A DNA stretch of 64,000 bases, from the NCBI RefSeq assembly GCF_003628555.1, contig NZ_CP021731.1, positions 744,001 to 808,000 of the forward strand, in the 5' to 3' direction. Position 1 is the stretch's first letter; each line of letters opens with the position of its first letter. This DNA comes from Azoarcus sp. DN11. GTDB lineage: Bacteria > Pseudomonadota > Gammaproteobacteria > Burkholderiales > Rhodocyclaceae. Shown piece by piece: positions 1 through 9,680 of the stretch. A program made the position numbers and the translations under genes. The notes under the pieces are model-generated. The model did no database searches. It worked only from the letters and a program-made list of their open reading frames with translations, and was not told the DNA's origin.

Positions 1-62
1 CGGTCGAAGCGGCGCAGGTCGGACGGGGAATCGATGCGGTGCAGCAGGGGGTACTGGGGCAT
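1..62 (-). CDS. dxs: 1-deoxy-D-xylulose-5-phosphate synthase, N-terminal fragment
   Basis: Only the first 20 codons are inside the window; the gene runs off the left edge. Read on the minus strand from the ATG at 62 it gives MPQYPLLHRIDSPSDLRRFD, which resembles the start of DXS proteins (PLL.RIDSP.DLR). DXS is the thiamine-diphosphate enzyme that makes DXP from pyruvate and glyceraldehyde-3-phosphate, the first step of the MEP isoprenoid pathway. It lies directly downstream of ispA and xseB on the same strand, the usual proteobacterial order, which supports the call despite the short sequence. Confidence 0.8.
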   Translation of the reverse strand, partial: MPQYPLLHRIDSPSDLRRFD

Positions 63-85
63 GTTGTTGTCCGGCACGGCGGAAT

Positions 86-982
86 TCAGAATCGGCGGTG
101 GACGATGAAGTTCGCCAGCTCGTCCAGTCTGGCGGCCGCGGCGCCGAAGGATGCGATGGCGGCGCGGGCGTCGGCGAGCAGTACATCGGCCAGCGCGCGC
201 GCTTCGGACAGGCCGAGCAGCGTGACGTAGGTCGGCTTGTTGTGGTCGGCGTCCTTGCCCGCGGTCTTGCCGAGGGTGGCGGTGTCGGCCTGGGCGTCGA
301 GGATGTCGTCGACGACCTGGAACAGCAGCCCGACGAGCTTGCCGTAGCGGTCGAGCTGCGCGAGTGCTTCCGGCGCGAGCGGCGCGCCGCACTGCGCGCC
401 GAGCAGCACCGACGCCCGGATCAGCGCCCCGGTCTTGTGGATGTGCATGAACTCGAGCTCTTCGCGCGTGAGCTGCTTGCCCACGGCGTCGAGATCGATG
501 GCCTGCCCGCCGGCCATGCCGCGCGAACCGGAGGCGCGTCCGAGGAGGACCACCATTTCCAGCTGCACGGCGGGGTCGTCATTCACCGTCCCTTCGGCCA
601 TCGCCTGGAAGGCGAGCGCCTGCAGCGCATCGCCGACGAGCAGCGCGGTCGCTTCGTCGTATTCGACGTGCACCGTCGGCTTGCCGCGGCGCAGGACGTC
701 GTCGTCCATGCAGGGCAGGTCGTCATGGACGAGGGAATAGGCGTGGATCAGCTCCACCGCACAGGCGGCGCGGTCGAGGCGTTCGGGCGCGGCGCCAGCG
801 AGTTCCCCGGCGGCATGGACGAGCAGCGGCCGGACGCGCTTGCCGCCGCCCAGGACGGCGTAGCGCATGGCCTCGTGGAGGCGCTGCGGCGCGATGGAGG
901 CGTCGGGAAGGATCGCGGCGAGGGCGGCTTCGCTGCGGCTCTGGATGTCTTCCATCCAGGCTGCGAAATGATTCTGGCTCAC
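86..982 (-). CDS. ispA: Farnesyl diphosphate synthase (polyprenyl synthetase family)
   Basis: A 298-aa short-chain trans-prenyltransferase that condenses IPP with DMAPP/GPP to give farnesyl diphosphate for quinone and undecaprenyl lipid synthesis. Both Asp-rich motifs are visible: DDLPCMDDD at residues 87-95 and DDILD at 225-229. The GGGKRVRP substrate-binding segment is near residue 45. Length matches E. coli IspA (299 aa). The ATG overlaps the xseB stop in an ATGA (979-982), so the two are translationally coupled, with dxs following 23 bp downstream. Specificity for FPP rather than GPP or GGPP is inferred from family and context. Confidence 0.95.
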   Translation of the reverse strand: MSQNHFAAWMEDIQSRSEAALAAILPDASIAPQRLHEAMRYAVLGGGKRVRPLLVHAAGELAGAAPERLDRAACAVELIHAYSLVHDDLPCMDDDVLRRGKPTVHVEYDEATALLVGDALQALAFQAMAEGTVNDDPAVQLEMVVLLGRASGSRGMAGGQAIDLDAVGKQLTREELEFMHIHKTGALIRASVLLGAQCGAPLAPEALAQLDRYGKLVGLLFQVVDDILDAQADTATLGKTAGKDADHNKPTYVTLLGLSEARALADVLLADARAAIASFGAAAARLDELANFIVHRRF

Positions 983-1224
983 TCCGGGCTCCTCATGTCT
1001 TCGCCCGTGCCGAGCGGCGCGAGCCCCCCGTCTTCGAGCTGCAGTACCCGCTGTTCGGCCGCCTGCAGGGTTTCCTGGCAGAACTTCAGCAGGCCGGCAC
1101 CGCGCTGGTAATGTTCCAGCGCCTGTTCGAGCGTGATGCTGCCGGTTTCCATTTCCTGCACGATCGATTCGAGTTCGGCGATGGCCGATTCGAAGGATTT
1201 CGGCGAGTTTGCCGTCTTTGCCAT
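979..1224 (-). CDS. xseB: Exodeoxyribonuclease VII small subunit
   Basis: An 81-aa XseB protein. The core FESAIAELESIVQEMETG followed by LEQALEHYQRGAGLLKFC is the family signature. It partners with XseA, which is not in this window, to form the single-strand-specific exonuclease VII. It is first in the xseB-ispA-dxs operon, and its TGA overlaps the ispA ATG. The C-terminal 20 residues are variable, as is usual for the family. Confidence 0.93.
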   Translation of the reverse strand: MAKTANSPKSFESAIAELESIVQEMETGSITLEQALEHYQRGAGLLKFCQETLQAAEQRVLQLEDGGLAPLGTGEDMRSPE

Positions 1225-1351
1225 GACTCGAGGGCGGGCCGATAAAAGGGAGAAAAGTAACCGATCGCGCTACTGGCGGTCAAATTACTTCTCGCATAGA
1301 ATGCCCTGCTGATTTTTCCGAATTTCTTGACTTTACATGGGAGGTTCGGGG

Positions 1352-2458
1352 GTGTCCGACCTTGCATCCAAGGCCAAATTGTCCCCGGCGGCGCCTCAGT
1401 TGCCGGTGTCGGCGTATTTCGACGAGCAACTCTTCGAGCTCGAGAAACGCCTCCTGTTCCAGGCCGGACCGGGTTATGTCGGGCATGAGCTGATGGTGCC
1501 GGAAGCCGGCAGCTATCGCTCGCTCGAATGGCTCGATCATTCCAAGCTTCTGTTTCGCAGTGGTGACGGCGTGCATCGGTTGTCGAACATCTGCCGCCAT
1601 CGCCAGGCGATCATGCTCGAAGGCTCGGGCAAGACCGAGCGCATCGTGTGCCCGATCCACCGCTGGACGTACGACCAGAAGGGCGAGCTGCTCGGGGCGC
1701 CGCATTTCCCCGAGAACCCCTGCCTCAACCTGAAGCGCGACGCGCTGGAGAACTGGAACGGCCTGCTGTTTGCCGGTCCGCGCTCGGCGGCGGCCGACCT
1801 GGCCGGCATGGACGTGGCAGGGCAGTTCGACTTCTCCGGCTACAAGCTCGATCGCGTCGAGATCCACGAGTGCAAGTACAACTGGAAGACCTTCATCGAG
1901 GTCTATCTCGAGGATTACCACGTCGTGCCCTTCCACCCGGGACTCGGCAGCTTCGTGACCTGCGACGACCTCACCTGGCAGTTCGGCGACTGGTACTCGG
2001 TGCAGCGCGTGGGCATCACCTCGCTGGCCAAGCCGGGTTCGCCGACCTACCAGAAGTGGCACCAGGCGGTGCTCGACTACTATGGCGACAAGCGGCCGGC
2101 GCAGGGGGCGATCTGGCTCACTTACTATCCCAACGTGATGGTGGAGTGGTATCCGCACGTGCTGGTCGTCAGCACGCTGATTCCGCAGGACGTGAACCGC
2201 ACGACCAACGTGGTCGAGTTCTACTACCCGGAGGACATCGTCGAGTTCGAGCGTGAGTTCGTCGAGGCCGAGCAGGCCGCCTACATGGAAACGGCGGTCG
2301 AGGACGACGTGATCGGCGAGCGCATGGATCGCGGCCGCTGGGCGCTGCTGCAGGAAGGGCGCCACGAGGTCGGTCCCTACCAGTCGCCCTACGAGGACGG
2401 GATGCAGCACTTCCACGAGTTCTATCGCCGTGTCATGCGGGAGCATCTGCGCGGTTGA
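1352..2458 (+). CDS. Rieske non-heme iron oxygenase, alpha-subunit-like
   Basis: A protein of 368 aa from the GTG at 1352. A good Shine-Dalgarno GGGAGG (1338-1344) sits 7-8 nt before this GTG, whereas the in-frame ATG at 1337 overlaps that SD, so the GTG is preferred. The N-terminal Rieske [2Fe-2S] domain has CxH (C81, H83) and CxxH (C100, H103). A C-terminal catalytic domain carries ED-Y-H-x4-H (His190, His195), typical mononuclear iron ligands. The family includes ring-hydroxylating dioxygenases and choline-monooxygenase-like enzymes. No beta subunit, ferredoxin or reductase gene is adjacent, so substrate and electron donor are unknown. It is transcribed divergently from xseB. Confidence 0.85.
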   Translation: MSDLASKAKLSPAAPQLPVSAYFDEQLFELEKRLLFQAGPGYVGHELMVPEAGSYRSLEWLDHSKLLFRSGDGVHRLSNICRHRQAIMLEGSGKTERIVCPIHRWTYDQKGELLGAPHFPENPCLNLKRDALENWNGLLFAGPRSAAADLAGMDVAGQFDFSGYKLDRVEIHECKYNWKTFIEVYLEDYHVVPFHPGLGSFVTCDDLTWQFGDWYSVQRVGITSLAKPGSPTYQKWHQAVLDYYGDKRPAQGAIWLTYYPNVMVEWYPHVLVVSTLIPQDVNRTTNVVEFYYPEDIVEFEREFVEAEQAAYMETAVEDDVIGERMDRGRWALLQEGRHEVGPYQSPYEDGMQHFHEFYRRVMREHLRG

Positions 2459-2487
2459 ACCGCGGATGAACCCGCCGGCATGCATGG

Positions 2488-3426
2488 TCAGGCGTCGGCC
2501 TGCAGTTCCCTGGGCAGCGGGAAGGTGACGCGTTCGGGAACGCCGTCGAGGGTGCGCACCGAGCCGCCGCCGAGCGATTTGAGGCGCGCGATCACGGCGT
2601 CGACCAGGACTTCGGGCGCCGAGGCTCCCGCGGTCACGCCGATGCGCTTCCTGCCCTCGAGCCAGGTCGGGTCGATCCCCTCGGCGTTGTCGATGAGGTG
2701 GGCCGGCACGCCCAGCAGTTCGGCCACTTCCCGCAGGCGGTTGGAGTTGGAGCTGTTGCGCGAGCCGACGACGAAGACGATGTCGACGCGCGGCGCCATG
2801 AACTTCACGGCGTCCTGGCGGTTCTGCGTCGCGTAGCAGATGTCGTCCTTCTTCGGGCCGACGATGGCCGGGAAGCGCGCGCGCAGGGCGGCGACGAGCG
2901 CCGCAGCGTCGTCGACCGAGAGGGTGGTCTGCGTGACGTAGGCGAGCTTGTCCGGGTCGGCGACCCGCAGCGTCGCGACATCCTCGACCTTCTCGACGAG
3001 ATGGATGCCGTCCTTGACCTGGCCCATCGTGCCTTCGACTTCGGGGTGGCCCTTGTGCCCGATCATGACGATCTCGCGGCCCTGGTCGCGCATGCGGGCG
3101 ACCTCGATGTGCACCTTGGTCACGAGCGGGCAGGTGGCGTCGAACACGCGCAGGCCGCGCTTCTCGGCCTCCGCGCGCACCGTCTGCGGTACGCCGTGGG
3201 CGCTGAAGATCACGGTGTTGCCGGGCGGGACTTCGTCGAGCTCCTCGACGAACACCGCGCCCTTGGCGCGCAGGCCGTCGACGACGAACTTGTTGTGCAC
3301 GACTTCGTGGCGCACGTAGATCGGCGCGCCGAAGCGTTCGAGCGCGCGCTCGACGATCTCGATCGCCCGTTCCACGCCGGCGCAGAAGCCGCGCGGGTTG
3401 GCGAGCAGGATTTCAGGGTCGTTCAT
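2488..3426 (-). CDS. ispH: 4-hydroxy-3-methylbut-2-enyl diphosphate reductase
   Basis: A 312-aa IspH/LytB, the last MEP-pathway enzyme, reducing HMBPP to IPP and DMAPP using a [4Fe-4S] cluster. The cluster cysteines are visible in [12 protein letters not shown] (C15), [11 protein letters not shown] and [11 protein letters not shown]. The HGVPQ and [14 protein letters not shown] segments typical of the family are present. Length is standard. It is downstream of fkpB on the same strand with a 39-bp gap, the same order as the E. coli ileS-lspA-fkpB-ispH operon. Confidence 0.97.
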   Translation of the reverse strand: MNDPEILLANPRGFCAGVERAIEIVERALERFGAPIYVRHEVVHNKFVVDGLRAKGAVFVEELDEVPPGNTVIFSAHGVPQTVRAEAEKRGLRVFDATCPLVTKVHIEVARMRDQGREIVMIGHKGHPEVEGTMGQVKDGIHLVEKVEDVATLRVADPDKLAYVTQTTLSVDDAAALVAALRARFPAIVGPKKDDICYATQNRQDAVKFMAPRVDIVFVVGSRNSSNSNRLREVAELLGVPAHLIDNAEGIDPTWLEGRKRIGVTAGASAPEVLVDAVIARLKSLGGGSVRTLDGVPERVTFPLPRELQADA

Positions 3427-3465
3427 GGTGGTCTCTGTATCGGGATCGGGGCGCGGCGTCGTGGC

Positions 3466-3894
3466 TCAGAGGACGCCGATGATGTCCACCTCGAAGCGGA
3501 TGGTCTTGCCGGCGAGCGGATGGTTGAAGTCGACGATCGCGCGGACGTCGTCGATCTCGCGCACGAGGCCCGAGTAGCGGTTGCCGTCGGGAGCGCCGAA
3601 CTCCATGATCGTCATCGGCTCGATCTCCTGATCAGGCATGTGCTCGCGCTTCACGTGCTCGACGAGCTCCGGATTGTAGGGGCCGAACGCCTGTTCCGGC
3701 GCGAGCGTGAAGAGCTGGCGGGTGCCGACTTCGAGGCCTTCGAGCACGCGCTCGAGACTCGGCAGGAGGTCGCCGCAGCCCAGTTGCAGCGTTGCCGGCG
3801 TGCCCTCGAAGGTGCTGATGAGCGGCTGGCCGTTTTCCAGTGCGATACGGTAGTGCAGCGTTACGAGGCTGTTCGGTTGGACGGTCTGCGTCAC
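3466..3894 (-). CDS. fkpB: FKBP-type peptidyl-prolyl cis-trans isomerase (SlpA/FkpB)
   Basis: A 142-aa SlyD-like/FkpB PPIase: VTLHYRIALENGQPLISTF at the start, LEGLEVGTRQLFTLAPEQAFG in the middle and an insert-in-flap region before NHPLAGKTIRFEVDIIGV. The start is taken as the GTG at 3894, because it overlaps the lspA TGA in a GTGA junction. The longer in-frame ATG at 3951 would lie well inside lspA and adds an unconserved N-terminus. It is coupled to lspA and followed by ispH. Confidence 0.92.
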   Translation of the reverse strand: MTQTVQPNSLVTLHYRIALENGQPLISTFEGTPATLQLGCGDLLPSLERVLEGLEVGTRQLFTLAPEQAFGPYNPELVEHVKREHMPDQEIEPMTIMEFGAPDGNRYSGLVREIDDVRAIVDFNHPLAGKTIRFEVDIIGVL

Positions 3895-4439
3895 GAGGGG
3901 TTCTCCGGAGTGGTGTTGCGGGCGTTGCGCGGGGCGCGGAACTGCGCCCACAGCATCAGGGCGACGCCGACGGTGATCGCCGAGTCTGCAAGGTTGAAGG
4001 CCGGCCAGCCGTAGCGGCCGGCGTGGAAGTAGAGGAAGTCGACGACGGCGCCATGCACGACGCGGTCGATCACGTTGCCCAGCGCGCCGCCGATGAGCAG
4101 GCTGAACGCGAGTGGCAGCAGGGTTTCCCGCTGGTGCTGGCGCAGCAGCGCCAGCAGCCAGCCGCTGACGCCGAGCGCGAGGACGACGAAGAACCAGCGC
4201 TGCCAGCCCGAGTGTTCGGCAAGGAAGCTGAACGCGGCGCCCGGATTGTAGACCAGCACGAGCTGGAAGAAGCCCGTGACCGGAATGTCTTCGCCGAAGT
4301 CGAGGTTAGCCAGCACGAGCCATTTCGTCAGCTGATCGAGGCCGATCACCAGCGCCGCGAGTTCGAGCCAGCCGAAGAAGCGGCGCGTCAGCGGGACGCT
4401 GGCGCGCGCCGCGGGCGAGGCTGCGGTCGAATCACGCAT
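3891..4439 (-). CDS. lspA: Lipoprotein signal peptidase II
   Basis: A 182-aa inner-membrane aspartyl protease that cleaves prolipoprotein signal peptides after lipidation. It shows four hydrophobic segments, the N-terminal [10 protein letters not shown] motif, [11 protein letters not shown], and the two catalytic Asp motifs in [18 protein letters not shown]. Its ATG (4439) overlaps the end of ileS by 8 bp and its stop overlaps the fkpB GTG, so the three genes are coupled. Confidence 0.96.
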   Translation of the reverse strand: MRDSTAASPAARASVPLTRRFFGWLELAALVIGLDQLTKWLVLANLDFGEDIPVTGFFQLVLVYNPGAAFSFLAEHSGWQRWFFVVLALGVSGWLLALLRQHQRETLLPLAFSLLIGGALGNVIDRVVHGAVVDFLYFHAGRYGWPAFNLADSAITVGVALMLWAQFRAPRNARNTTPENPS

Positions 4440-7251
4440 GGGCGCGCGTTTCCCCCGGGCCGGTCAGGTTGTCGTGGCAGCGCCCGCACAGTTCCGGGTG
4501 GTCGGCGTGGCTGCCGACGTCCTCGCGGAAGTGCCAGCAGCGCCCGCACTTCGCGTGCGACGACGGCGCGGCGGCGATGCCTTCGGCCGTCTCGTCGGCA
4601 ACGCGGACGAGTTCGGCGCGCGAGGTGATCAGCACGAAGCGCAGGTCCTCGCCGAGGCTCGCGAGCGCATCGTAACGCGCACCGCTCGCGCGGACCGTCA
4701 CTTCGGCTTGCAGCGAGGCGCCGATCTTCCCTTCGGTGCGCAGGCCTTCGAGCACCTTCTGCACCTGGGCGCGCGACTCGCGGATCAGCTCCCAGCGCGC
4801 GGTGTTCTCGGCCCCGCTGGCGGCTTCCGGCAAGGTGTGCCAAGTGTGCAGCATCACGCTGTCTTCGGCGTCTCCGCCGACGATCTGCCAGATTTCCTCG
4901 GCGGTGAAGCTCAGGATCGGCGCCATCATGCGCGTGATCGCCTGCGTGATGTGCCACAGCGCGGTCTGCGCGGCGCGGCGGGCGGGCGAGTCGACCTGCG
5001 TCGTGTACAGGCGGTCCTTGAGGATGTCGAGGTAGAAGGCGCCGAGGTCCTCGGCGGCGAAGTTCTGCAGCGCCTGCACGATCTTGTGGAACTCGTAGCG
5101 CGCGTAGTCGCCCGTGACCTGCTCCTGCAGGCGGCGCGTGAGTTCCAGCGCGTAGCGGTCGATGTCGAGCCACTCGCCGACCGGCACGCCGTGCTTCTCG
5201 ATGTTGAAGTCGGCGGTGTTGGCGAGCAGGAAGCGCAGCGTGTTGCGGAGGCGCCGGTAGACTTCGACGACGCGGTCGAGGATCTCCTTGGAGATCGTCA
5301 GCTCGCCCGAGTAGTCGGTCGCGGCCACCCACAGGCGCAGGATCTCGGCACCGAGCTTGTCGGAGACTTCCTGCGGGGCGACGACGTTGCCCTTGGACTT
5401 CGACATCTTCTTGCCCTGGCCGTCGACGACGAAGCCGTGGGTCAGCAGGCCGTCGTAGGGGGCGCGGCCGTCGAGCGCGCAGCCGGTGAGCAGCGAGGAA
5501 TGGAACCAGCCGCGGTGCTGGTCCGAGCCTTCGAGGTAGAGGTCGGCCGGCCAACGGCCGTCGGCGGCGTGCGAGCCGCGCAGCACGGTCCAGTGCGTGG
5601 TGCCGGAGTCGAACCACACGTCGAGGGTGTCGCGCATCTTGTCGTATTGCGCGGCGTCGGCGCCGAGGAGTTCGGCCGCGTCGAGCTTGAACCAGGCGTC
5701 GATGCCTTCCTGTTCGACGCGCTTGGCGACTTCCTCGATGAGTTCGAGGCTCTTCGGATGCGGTTCGCCGCTTTCCTTGTCGAGGAAGAGCGGGAGCGGC
5801 ACGCCCCAGTTGCGCTGGCGCGACACGCACCAGTCGGGACGGTTGGCGATCATCGAGTGCAGGCGCGCTTTGCCCCAGGAGGGGAAGAACTGAGTCTCGT
5901 CGACGGCTTTGAGCGCGAGCTCGCGCAGCGTCGGTGCGCCGGCCTCGATGGCTTCGCGGCCGGGCAGGCGGTCCATGCCGACGAACCATTGCGTCGTCGC
6001 GCGGTAGATCACCGGCGTCTTGTGGCGCCAGCAGTGCATGTAGCTGTGGGTGATGTTGCCGGAGGCGAACAGGCTGCCCACTTCGGCGAGCTTCTCGACG
6101 ATCTTCGGGTTGGCGTCCCACACCGACAGGCCGCCGAAGAAGGGCAGGCTTTCGTGGAACACGCCGTCGCCCTGCACCGGGTTCAGGATCTCCTCGTTGC
6201 GCATGCCGTAGCGGATGCACGACTGGAAGTCGTCCAGGCCATAGGCGGGCGCGCTATGGACGATGCCGGTACCGGCGTCGGCAGCGACGTAGTCGCCGAG
6301 AAAAACCGGCGAGACGCGGTCGTAGAAGGGGTGACGGAACTGGATGCGGTCGAGCGCGACGCCACGCGCGGCGGCGAGCACGCGGCCTTCGAGCTGGTAG
6401 CGTTCGAGGGCGGAGGCGCGCAGTTCGGCGGCGAGGATCACGAGGCCCCTGGGGGTCTCGACCAGTTCGTACATCAGCTCGGGATGGACGTTGAGCGCCT
6501 GGTTGGACGGGATCGTCCACGGGGTCGTGGTCCAGATCACGATGTAGACGGGCTGCTGCGGCAGCGCGTCGAGGCCGAAGGCGTGCGCGAGCTTCGACCG
6601 GTCGGCGTCGGCGAGCAGGAAGCCGACGTCGATCGCGGGCGACTTCTTGTCCTGGTACTCGACTTCCGCTTCGGCAAGCGCCGAGCCGCAGTCGAAGCAC
6701 CAGTTCACCGGCTTGAGGCCCTTGAAGAGGAAGCCCTTGCGGTACATCTCGCCGAGCGCGCGGATCTCGTCGGCCTCGTTCGAGAACTGCATCGTGCGGT
6801 AGGGGTGGTCCCAGTCGCCGAGCACGCCGAGGCGGATGAAGTCCTTCTTCTGGCGCTCGATCTGCTCGCCGGCGTATTCGCGGCACAGTTCGCGCGCGCG
6901 GTCGGCGGGCAGGTGCTTGCCGTGCTGCTTCTCGATCTGGTGCTCGATCGGCAGGCCGTGGCAGTCCCAGCCCGGCACGTAGGGTGCATCGAACCCCGCC
7001 ATGGTCTTCGAGCGGACGATGATGTCCTTGAGGATCTTGTTGACCGCGTGACCGATGTGGATGTCGCCGTTGGCGTACGGGGGGCCGTCGTGCAGGATGA
7101 ACTTGGGGCGCCCCGCTGCGGCCTTGCGGATCTTCTGGTAGAGCTTCTTCTGCTGCCAGGCGGCGATCCAGCCCGGCTCCCGCTTGGCGAGGTCGCCGCG
7201 CATCGGGAAAGGGGTGTCGGGCAGGTTCAGGGTCTTGCGGTAGTCAGCCAT
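4432..7251 (-). CDS. ileS: Isoleucyl-tRNA synthetase
   Basis: A 939-aa class Ia aminoacyl-tRNA synthetase charging tRNA-Ile. Visible are the HIGH motif ([16 protein letters not shown]), the CP1 editing domain with the [13 protein letters not shown] segment, the KMSKS loop ([12 protein letters not shown]), and a C-terminal zinc finger of CxxC pairs (CGRCWHF and CGRCHDNL). Length equals E. coli IleS (938 aa). It is followed by lspA-fkpB-ispH and preceded 23 bp upstream by ribF, the classical order. No T-box leader was seen. Confidence 0.98.
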   Translation of the reverse strand: MADYRKTLNLPDTPFPMRGDLAKREPGWIAAWQQKKLYQKIRKAAAGRPKFILHDGPPYANGDIHIGHAVNKILKDIIVRSKTMAGFDAPYVPGWDCHGLPIEHQIEKQHGKHLPADRARELCREYAGEQIERQKKDFIRLGVLGDWDHPYRTMQFSNEADEIRALGEMYRKGFLFKGLKPVNWCFDCGSALAEAEVEYQDKKSPAIDVGFLLADADRSKLAHAFGLDALPQQPVYIVIWTTTPWTIPSNQALNVHPELMYELVETPRGLVILAAELRASALERYQLEGRVLAAARGVALDRIQFRHPFYDRVSPVFLGDYVAADAGTGIVHSAPAYGLDDFQSCIRYGMRNEEILNPVQGDGVFHESLPFFGGLSVWDANPKIVEKLAEVGSLFASGNITHSYMHCWRHKTPVIYRATTQWFVGMDRLPGREAIEAGAPTLRELALKAVDETQFFPSWGKARLHSMIANRPDWCVSRQRNWGVPLPLFLDKESGEPHPKSLELIEEVAKRVEQEGIDAWFKLDAAELLGADAAQYDKMRDTLDVWFDSGTTHWTVLRGSHAADGRWPADLYLEGSDQHRGWFHSSLLTGCALDGRAPYDGLLTHGFVVDGQGKKMSKSKGNVVAPQEVSDKLGAEILRLWVAATDYSGELTISKEILDRVVEVYRRLRNTLRFLLANTADFNIEKHGVPVGEWLDIDRYALELTRRLQEQVTGDYARYEFHKIVQALQNFAAEDLGAFYLDILKDRLYTTQVDSPARRAAQTALWHITQAITRMMAPILSFTAEEIWQIVGGDAEDSVMLHTWHTLPEAASGAENTARWELIRESRAQVQKVLEGLRTEGKIGASLQAEVTVRASGARYDALASLGEDLRFVLITSRAELVRVADETAEGIAAAPSSHAKCGRCWHFREDVGSHADHPELCGRCHDNLTGPGETRAHA

Positions 7252-7274
7252 GTTGGGTTCCGGCGTCAGGGCGA

Positions 7275-8222
7275 TCAGGAACGATCGGGGACAATGGGAT
7301 TGGCGGCGAACCAGGCGCGGGCGTCGGCCGCGTCCCGGGCGATCCGGGCCTTGAGGGCGTCGAGCGAGGGAAACTTCATCTCGTCGCGCAGCTTCCTGAG
7401 GAAATGCACGCGCAGGTGGATGTCGTAGCAGTCGCGGTTCCAGTCGAAGAGATTCACCTCGAGCGTGGGACGCCCGGCGCTGGTGACGGAGGGGCGCACG
7501 CCGATGTTGGCGACGCCAGCGACGGGGGTGTCGCCGAGGCCTTCGACGCTCACCGCAAACACCCCGGACAGTGCGGGGCGGCGGTGCTTCATCTGGATGT
7601 TGGCGGTCGGAAAACCGAGCTTGCGGCCGATCTGGTTGCCGCGGACCACGCGCCCGGCGATGCTGTAGGGACGGCCGAGCAGGCGCGCGGCGTGGTCGAG
7701 GTCGCCGTCGGCGAGGGCTTCGCGCACGGCCGAGCTCGAGGCGCGTTCGCCGGCGACGTCGAGCGTGCGCATCGACTCGACGGCGAAGCCCTGGCGGGCG
7801 CCGCGCGCCTGAAGCAGCGCGAAATCGCCCAGGCGGCGGGCGCCGAAGCGGAAATCGTCACCGATGATCAGGTGGCGCACACCAAGGCCGCGCACGAGGA
7901 TGTCGTCGATGAACTGGTCGGCCGTCAGGGCCGCGAAGCGGGCGTCGAAACGACACACGTGGATGCGGTCGACGCCGGCCGCGGCGAGCAGCAGCAGCTT
8001 TTCGCGCAGCGAGGCGAGGCGGGCCGGGGCGTCGGCAGGAGCGAAGTATTCGCGCGGATGAGGCTCGAACGTCATCACCACCGCGGGCAGCGACTTTGCG
8101 CGCGCAGTGTCGATGAGCATCTGGAGCAGCGCCTGGTGGCCGCGATGCACACCGTCGAAGTTGCCGATGGTGAGCACCGAAGGTTGTGCGGCGTGCTCGG
8201 GAATCCCGCGAAAAACCTGCAT
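7275..8222 (-). CDS. ribF: Bifunctional riboflavin kinase / FMN adenylyltransferase
   Basis: A 315-aa RibF. The N-terminal nucleotidyltransferase domain has [16 protein letters not shown] (residues ~18-33) and the flavin-binding IIGDDFRFG region. The C-terminal riboflavin kinase domain has [20 protein letters not shown], then [10 protein letters not shown] and the [13 protein letters not shown] strand. It converts riboflavin to FMN and FAD. It heads the ribF-ileS-lspA-fkpB-ispH run. The 138 bp between it and amiC show no recognisable riboswitch. Confidence 0.97.
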   Translation of the reverse strand: MQVFRGIPEHAAQPSVLTIGNFDGVHRGHQALLQMLIDTARAKSLPAVVMTFEPHPREYFAPADAPARLASLREKLLLLAAAGVDRIHVCRFDARFAALTADQFIDDILVRGLGVRHLIIGDDFRFGARRLGDFALLQARGARQGFAVESMRTLDVAGERASSSAVREALADGDLDHAARLLGRPYSIAGRVVRGNQIGRKLGFPTANIQMKHRRPALSGVFAVSVEGLGDTPVAGVANIGVRPSVTSAGRPTLEVNLFDWNRDCYDIHLRVHFLRKLRDEMKFPSLDALKARIARDAADARAWFAANPIVPDRS

Positions 8223-8360
8223 AACCGCCTGAAAAAGCCGTAATTATAACGACAACGCGCCCGCTCTGGCGATGCAGGCACGCCGCTCCGATCGGAGCTG
8301 TCGCAGGAACGACCGGGCGGACCTGCGTGCAGGAAGGTCGGGGGACGACGGATCCGGGAA

Positions 8361-9680
8361 TCAGTCCAGCTTCGCGACCTTGGTGCGGCCGAGTGGTGGG
8401 TTGTCGCGGAAATAGCGCCGCAGGCCCTTCAGGATCGCGTTGGCCATCTTGTCCTGGTAGGCGTCGTCGTTGAGGCGCTGCTCTTCCTCGGGGTTGCTGA
8501 TGAAGGCCGTCTCGACGAGGATGGACGGGATATCCGGGGCCTTCAACACCGCGAAGCCGGCCTGTTCGACCTGGCCCTTGTGCAGGGTATTGATGTCGCC
8601 CAGTTCGGTGAGCACGGCCTTGCCGAGCTTGACGCTGTCGTTGATGGTCGCGGTCTGCGACAGGTCGAGCAGCGTGCGGGCGAGGTGTCCGTCCTGCTTG
8701 GCGAGATTCACGCCGCCGATGAGGTCGGCGTCGTTCTCCTTCTGCGCGAGCCAGCGTGCGGCCGAGCTCGACGCGCCACTTTCGGATAGCACGAACACCG
8801 AGCTGCCGCGCGCGTCGGGGCGCACGAAGGCGTCCGCGTGGATCGACACGAAGAGGTCCGACTGCACGCGCCGCGCGCGCGTCACGCGCTGTCCCAGCGG
8901 CACGAAGTAGTCGCCGTCGCGCGTGAGTACCGCACGCATGTTCGGCTCGGCGTCGATCTTCTGTTTCAGGCGGTGCGCGATCGACAACGTGACGTGTTTT
9001 TCGAAGCTGCCGCGCGACCCCACCGCGCCCGGGTCTTCGCCACCGTGGCCGGGGTCGAGCACGATGGTGACGAGGCGGTTCGCCGCCGGCTGCGTGGAGC
9101 GCCGGCTGTTCGGCGGTGTCCGGTCGACGGTTTCGGGGCGCGCGATCTGCGCGGGGACATCGCCGGAAGTCCGCGCATCGGTCGTCTGCCCCACCGCGGC
9201 GTCCATCGGCGTGGATTTCTCGATCAGGGCGAGGAGCGGATCGACAGGGGTCGTGGGGTACAGGTCGAGCACGAGGCGGTGGCCGTAGTTGCCGACCGGT
9301 GCCAGTGCGAACACCTGCGGGTTGATCTCGCTCTTCAGTTCGATGACGAGGCGCACGACGCCGGGGCGGTTGCGGCCTGCGCGGATGAGCTTGATGTAGG
9401 GGTCCGAGTCGAGCACCTTGGACGGCAGCGACTGCAGCACGCTGTCGAATTCGACGCCTTCGAGGTCCACGACCAGACGGTGCGGATCGCCGACGAGGAG
9501 ATACTTGTACTTGAGCTGCGAGTTGCCTTCGATCGTGAGGCGCGTGTATTCGGCTGCGGGCCACACGCGCACGGCGAGCAGGCTGGTCGCGGCCATGCCG
9601 ACGGGGCTGACGAGCAGCGCGAGCGTCGCGCCGGCGAGCTTCAGCAGGTCGCGCCGGGTCACGCCGGGAGCAGCGTTCAT
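8361..9680 (-). CDS. amiC: N-acetylmuramoyl-L-alanine amidase with Tat-like signal and AMIN domain
   Basis: A 439-aa periplasmic amidase that cleaves peptide from peptidoglycan during septation. The start is taken as the ATG at 9680, which overlaps the tsaE TGA in an ATGA junction. The N-terminus has twin arginines (TRRDLLKLAG) followed by a hydrophobic stretch ending near GMAA, suggesting Tat export as known for AmiA/AmiC. An AMIN domain (~residues 35-140) precedes a linker and the Amidase_3 catalytic domain: VLDPGHGGEDPGAVG, FVSIHADAF and LVETAFISNPEEEQ carry the zinc ligands and catalytic Glu. A longer start at the ATG at 9722 cannot be excluded. Confidence 0.93.
   Translation of the reverse strand: MNAAPGVTRRDLLKLAGATLALLVSPVGMAATSLLAVRVWPAAEYTRLTIEGNSQLKYKYLLVGDPHRLVVDLEGVEFDSVLQSLPSKVLDSDPYIKLIRAGRNRPGVVRLVIELKSEINPQVFALAPVGNYGHRLVLDLYPTTPVDPLLALIEKSTPMDAAVGQTTDARTSGDVPAQIARPETVDRTPPNSRRSTQPAANRLVTIVLDPGHGGEDPGAVGSRGSFEKHVTLSIAHRLKQKIDAEPNMRAVLTRDGDYFVPLGQRVTRARRVQSDLFVSIHADAFVRPDARGSSVFVLSESGASSSAARWLAQKENDADLIGGVNLAKQDGHLARTLLDLSQTATINDSVKLGKAVLTELGDINTLHKGQVEQAGFAVLKAPDIPSILVETAFISNPEEEQRLNDDAYQDKMANAILKGLRRYFRDNPPLGRTKVAKLD

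Noticed and set aside
4438..7428. 996-aa plus-strand ORF opposite ileS
   Set aside because: It is exactly antisense to ileS; the translation is Val/Arg/Ala/Asp-rich without domains, as expected for the complementary frame of a GC-rich gene.
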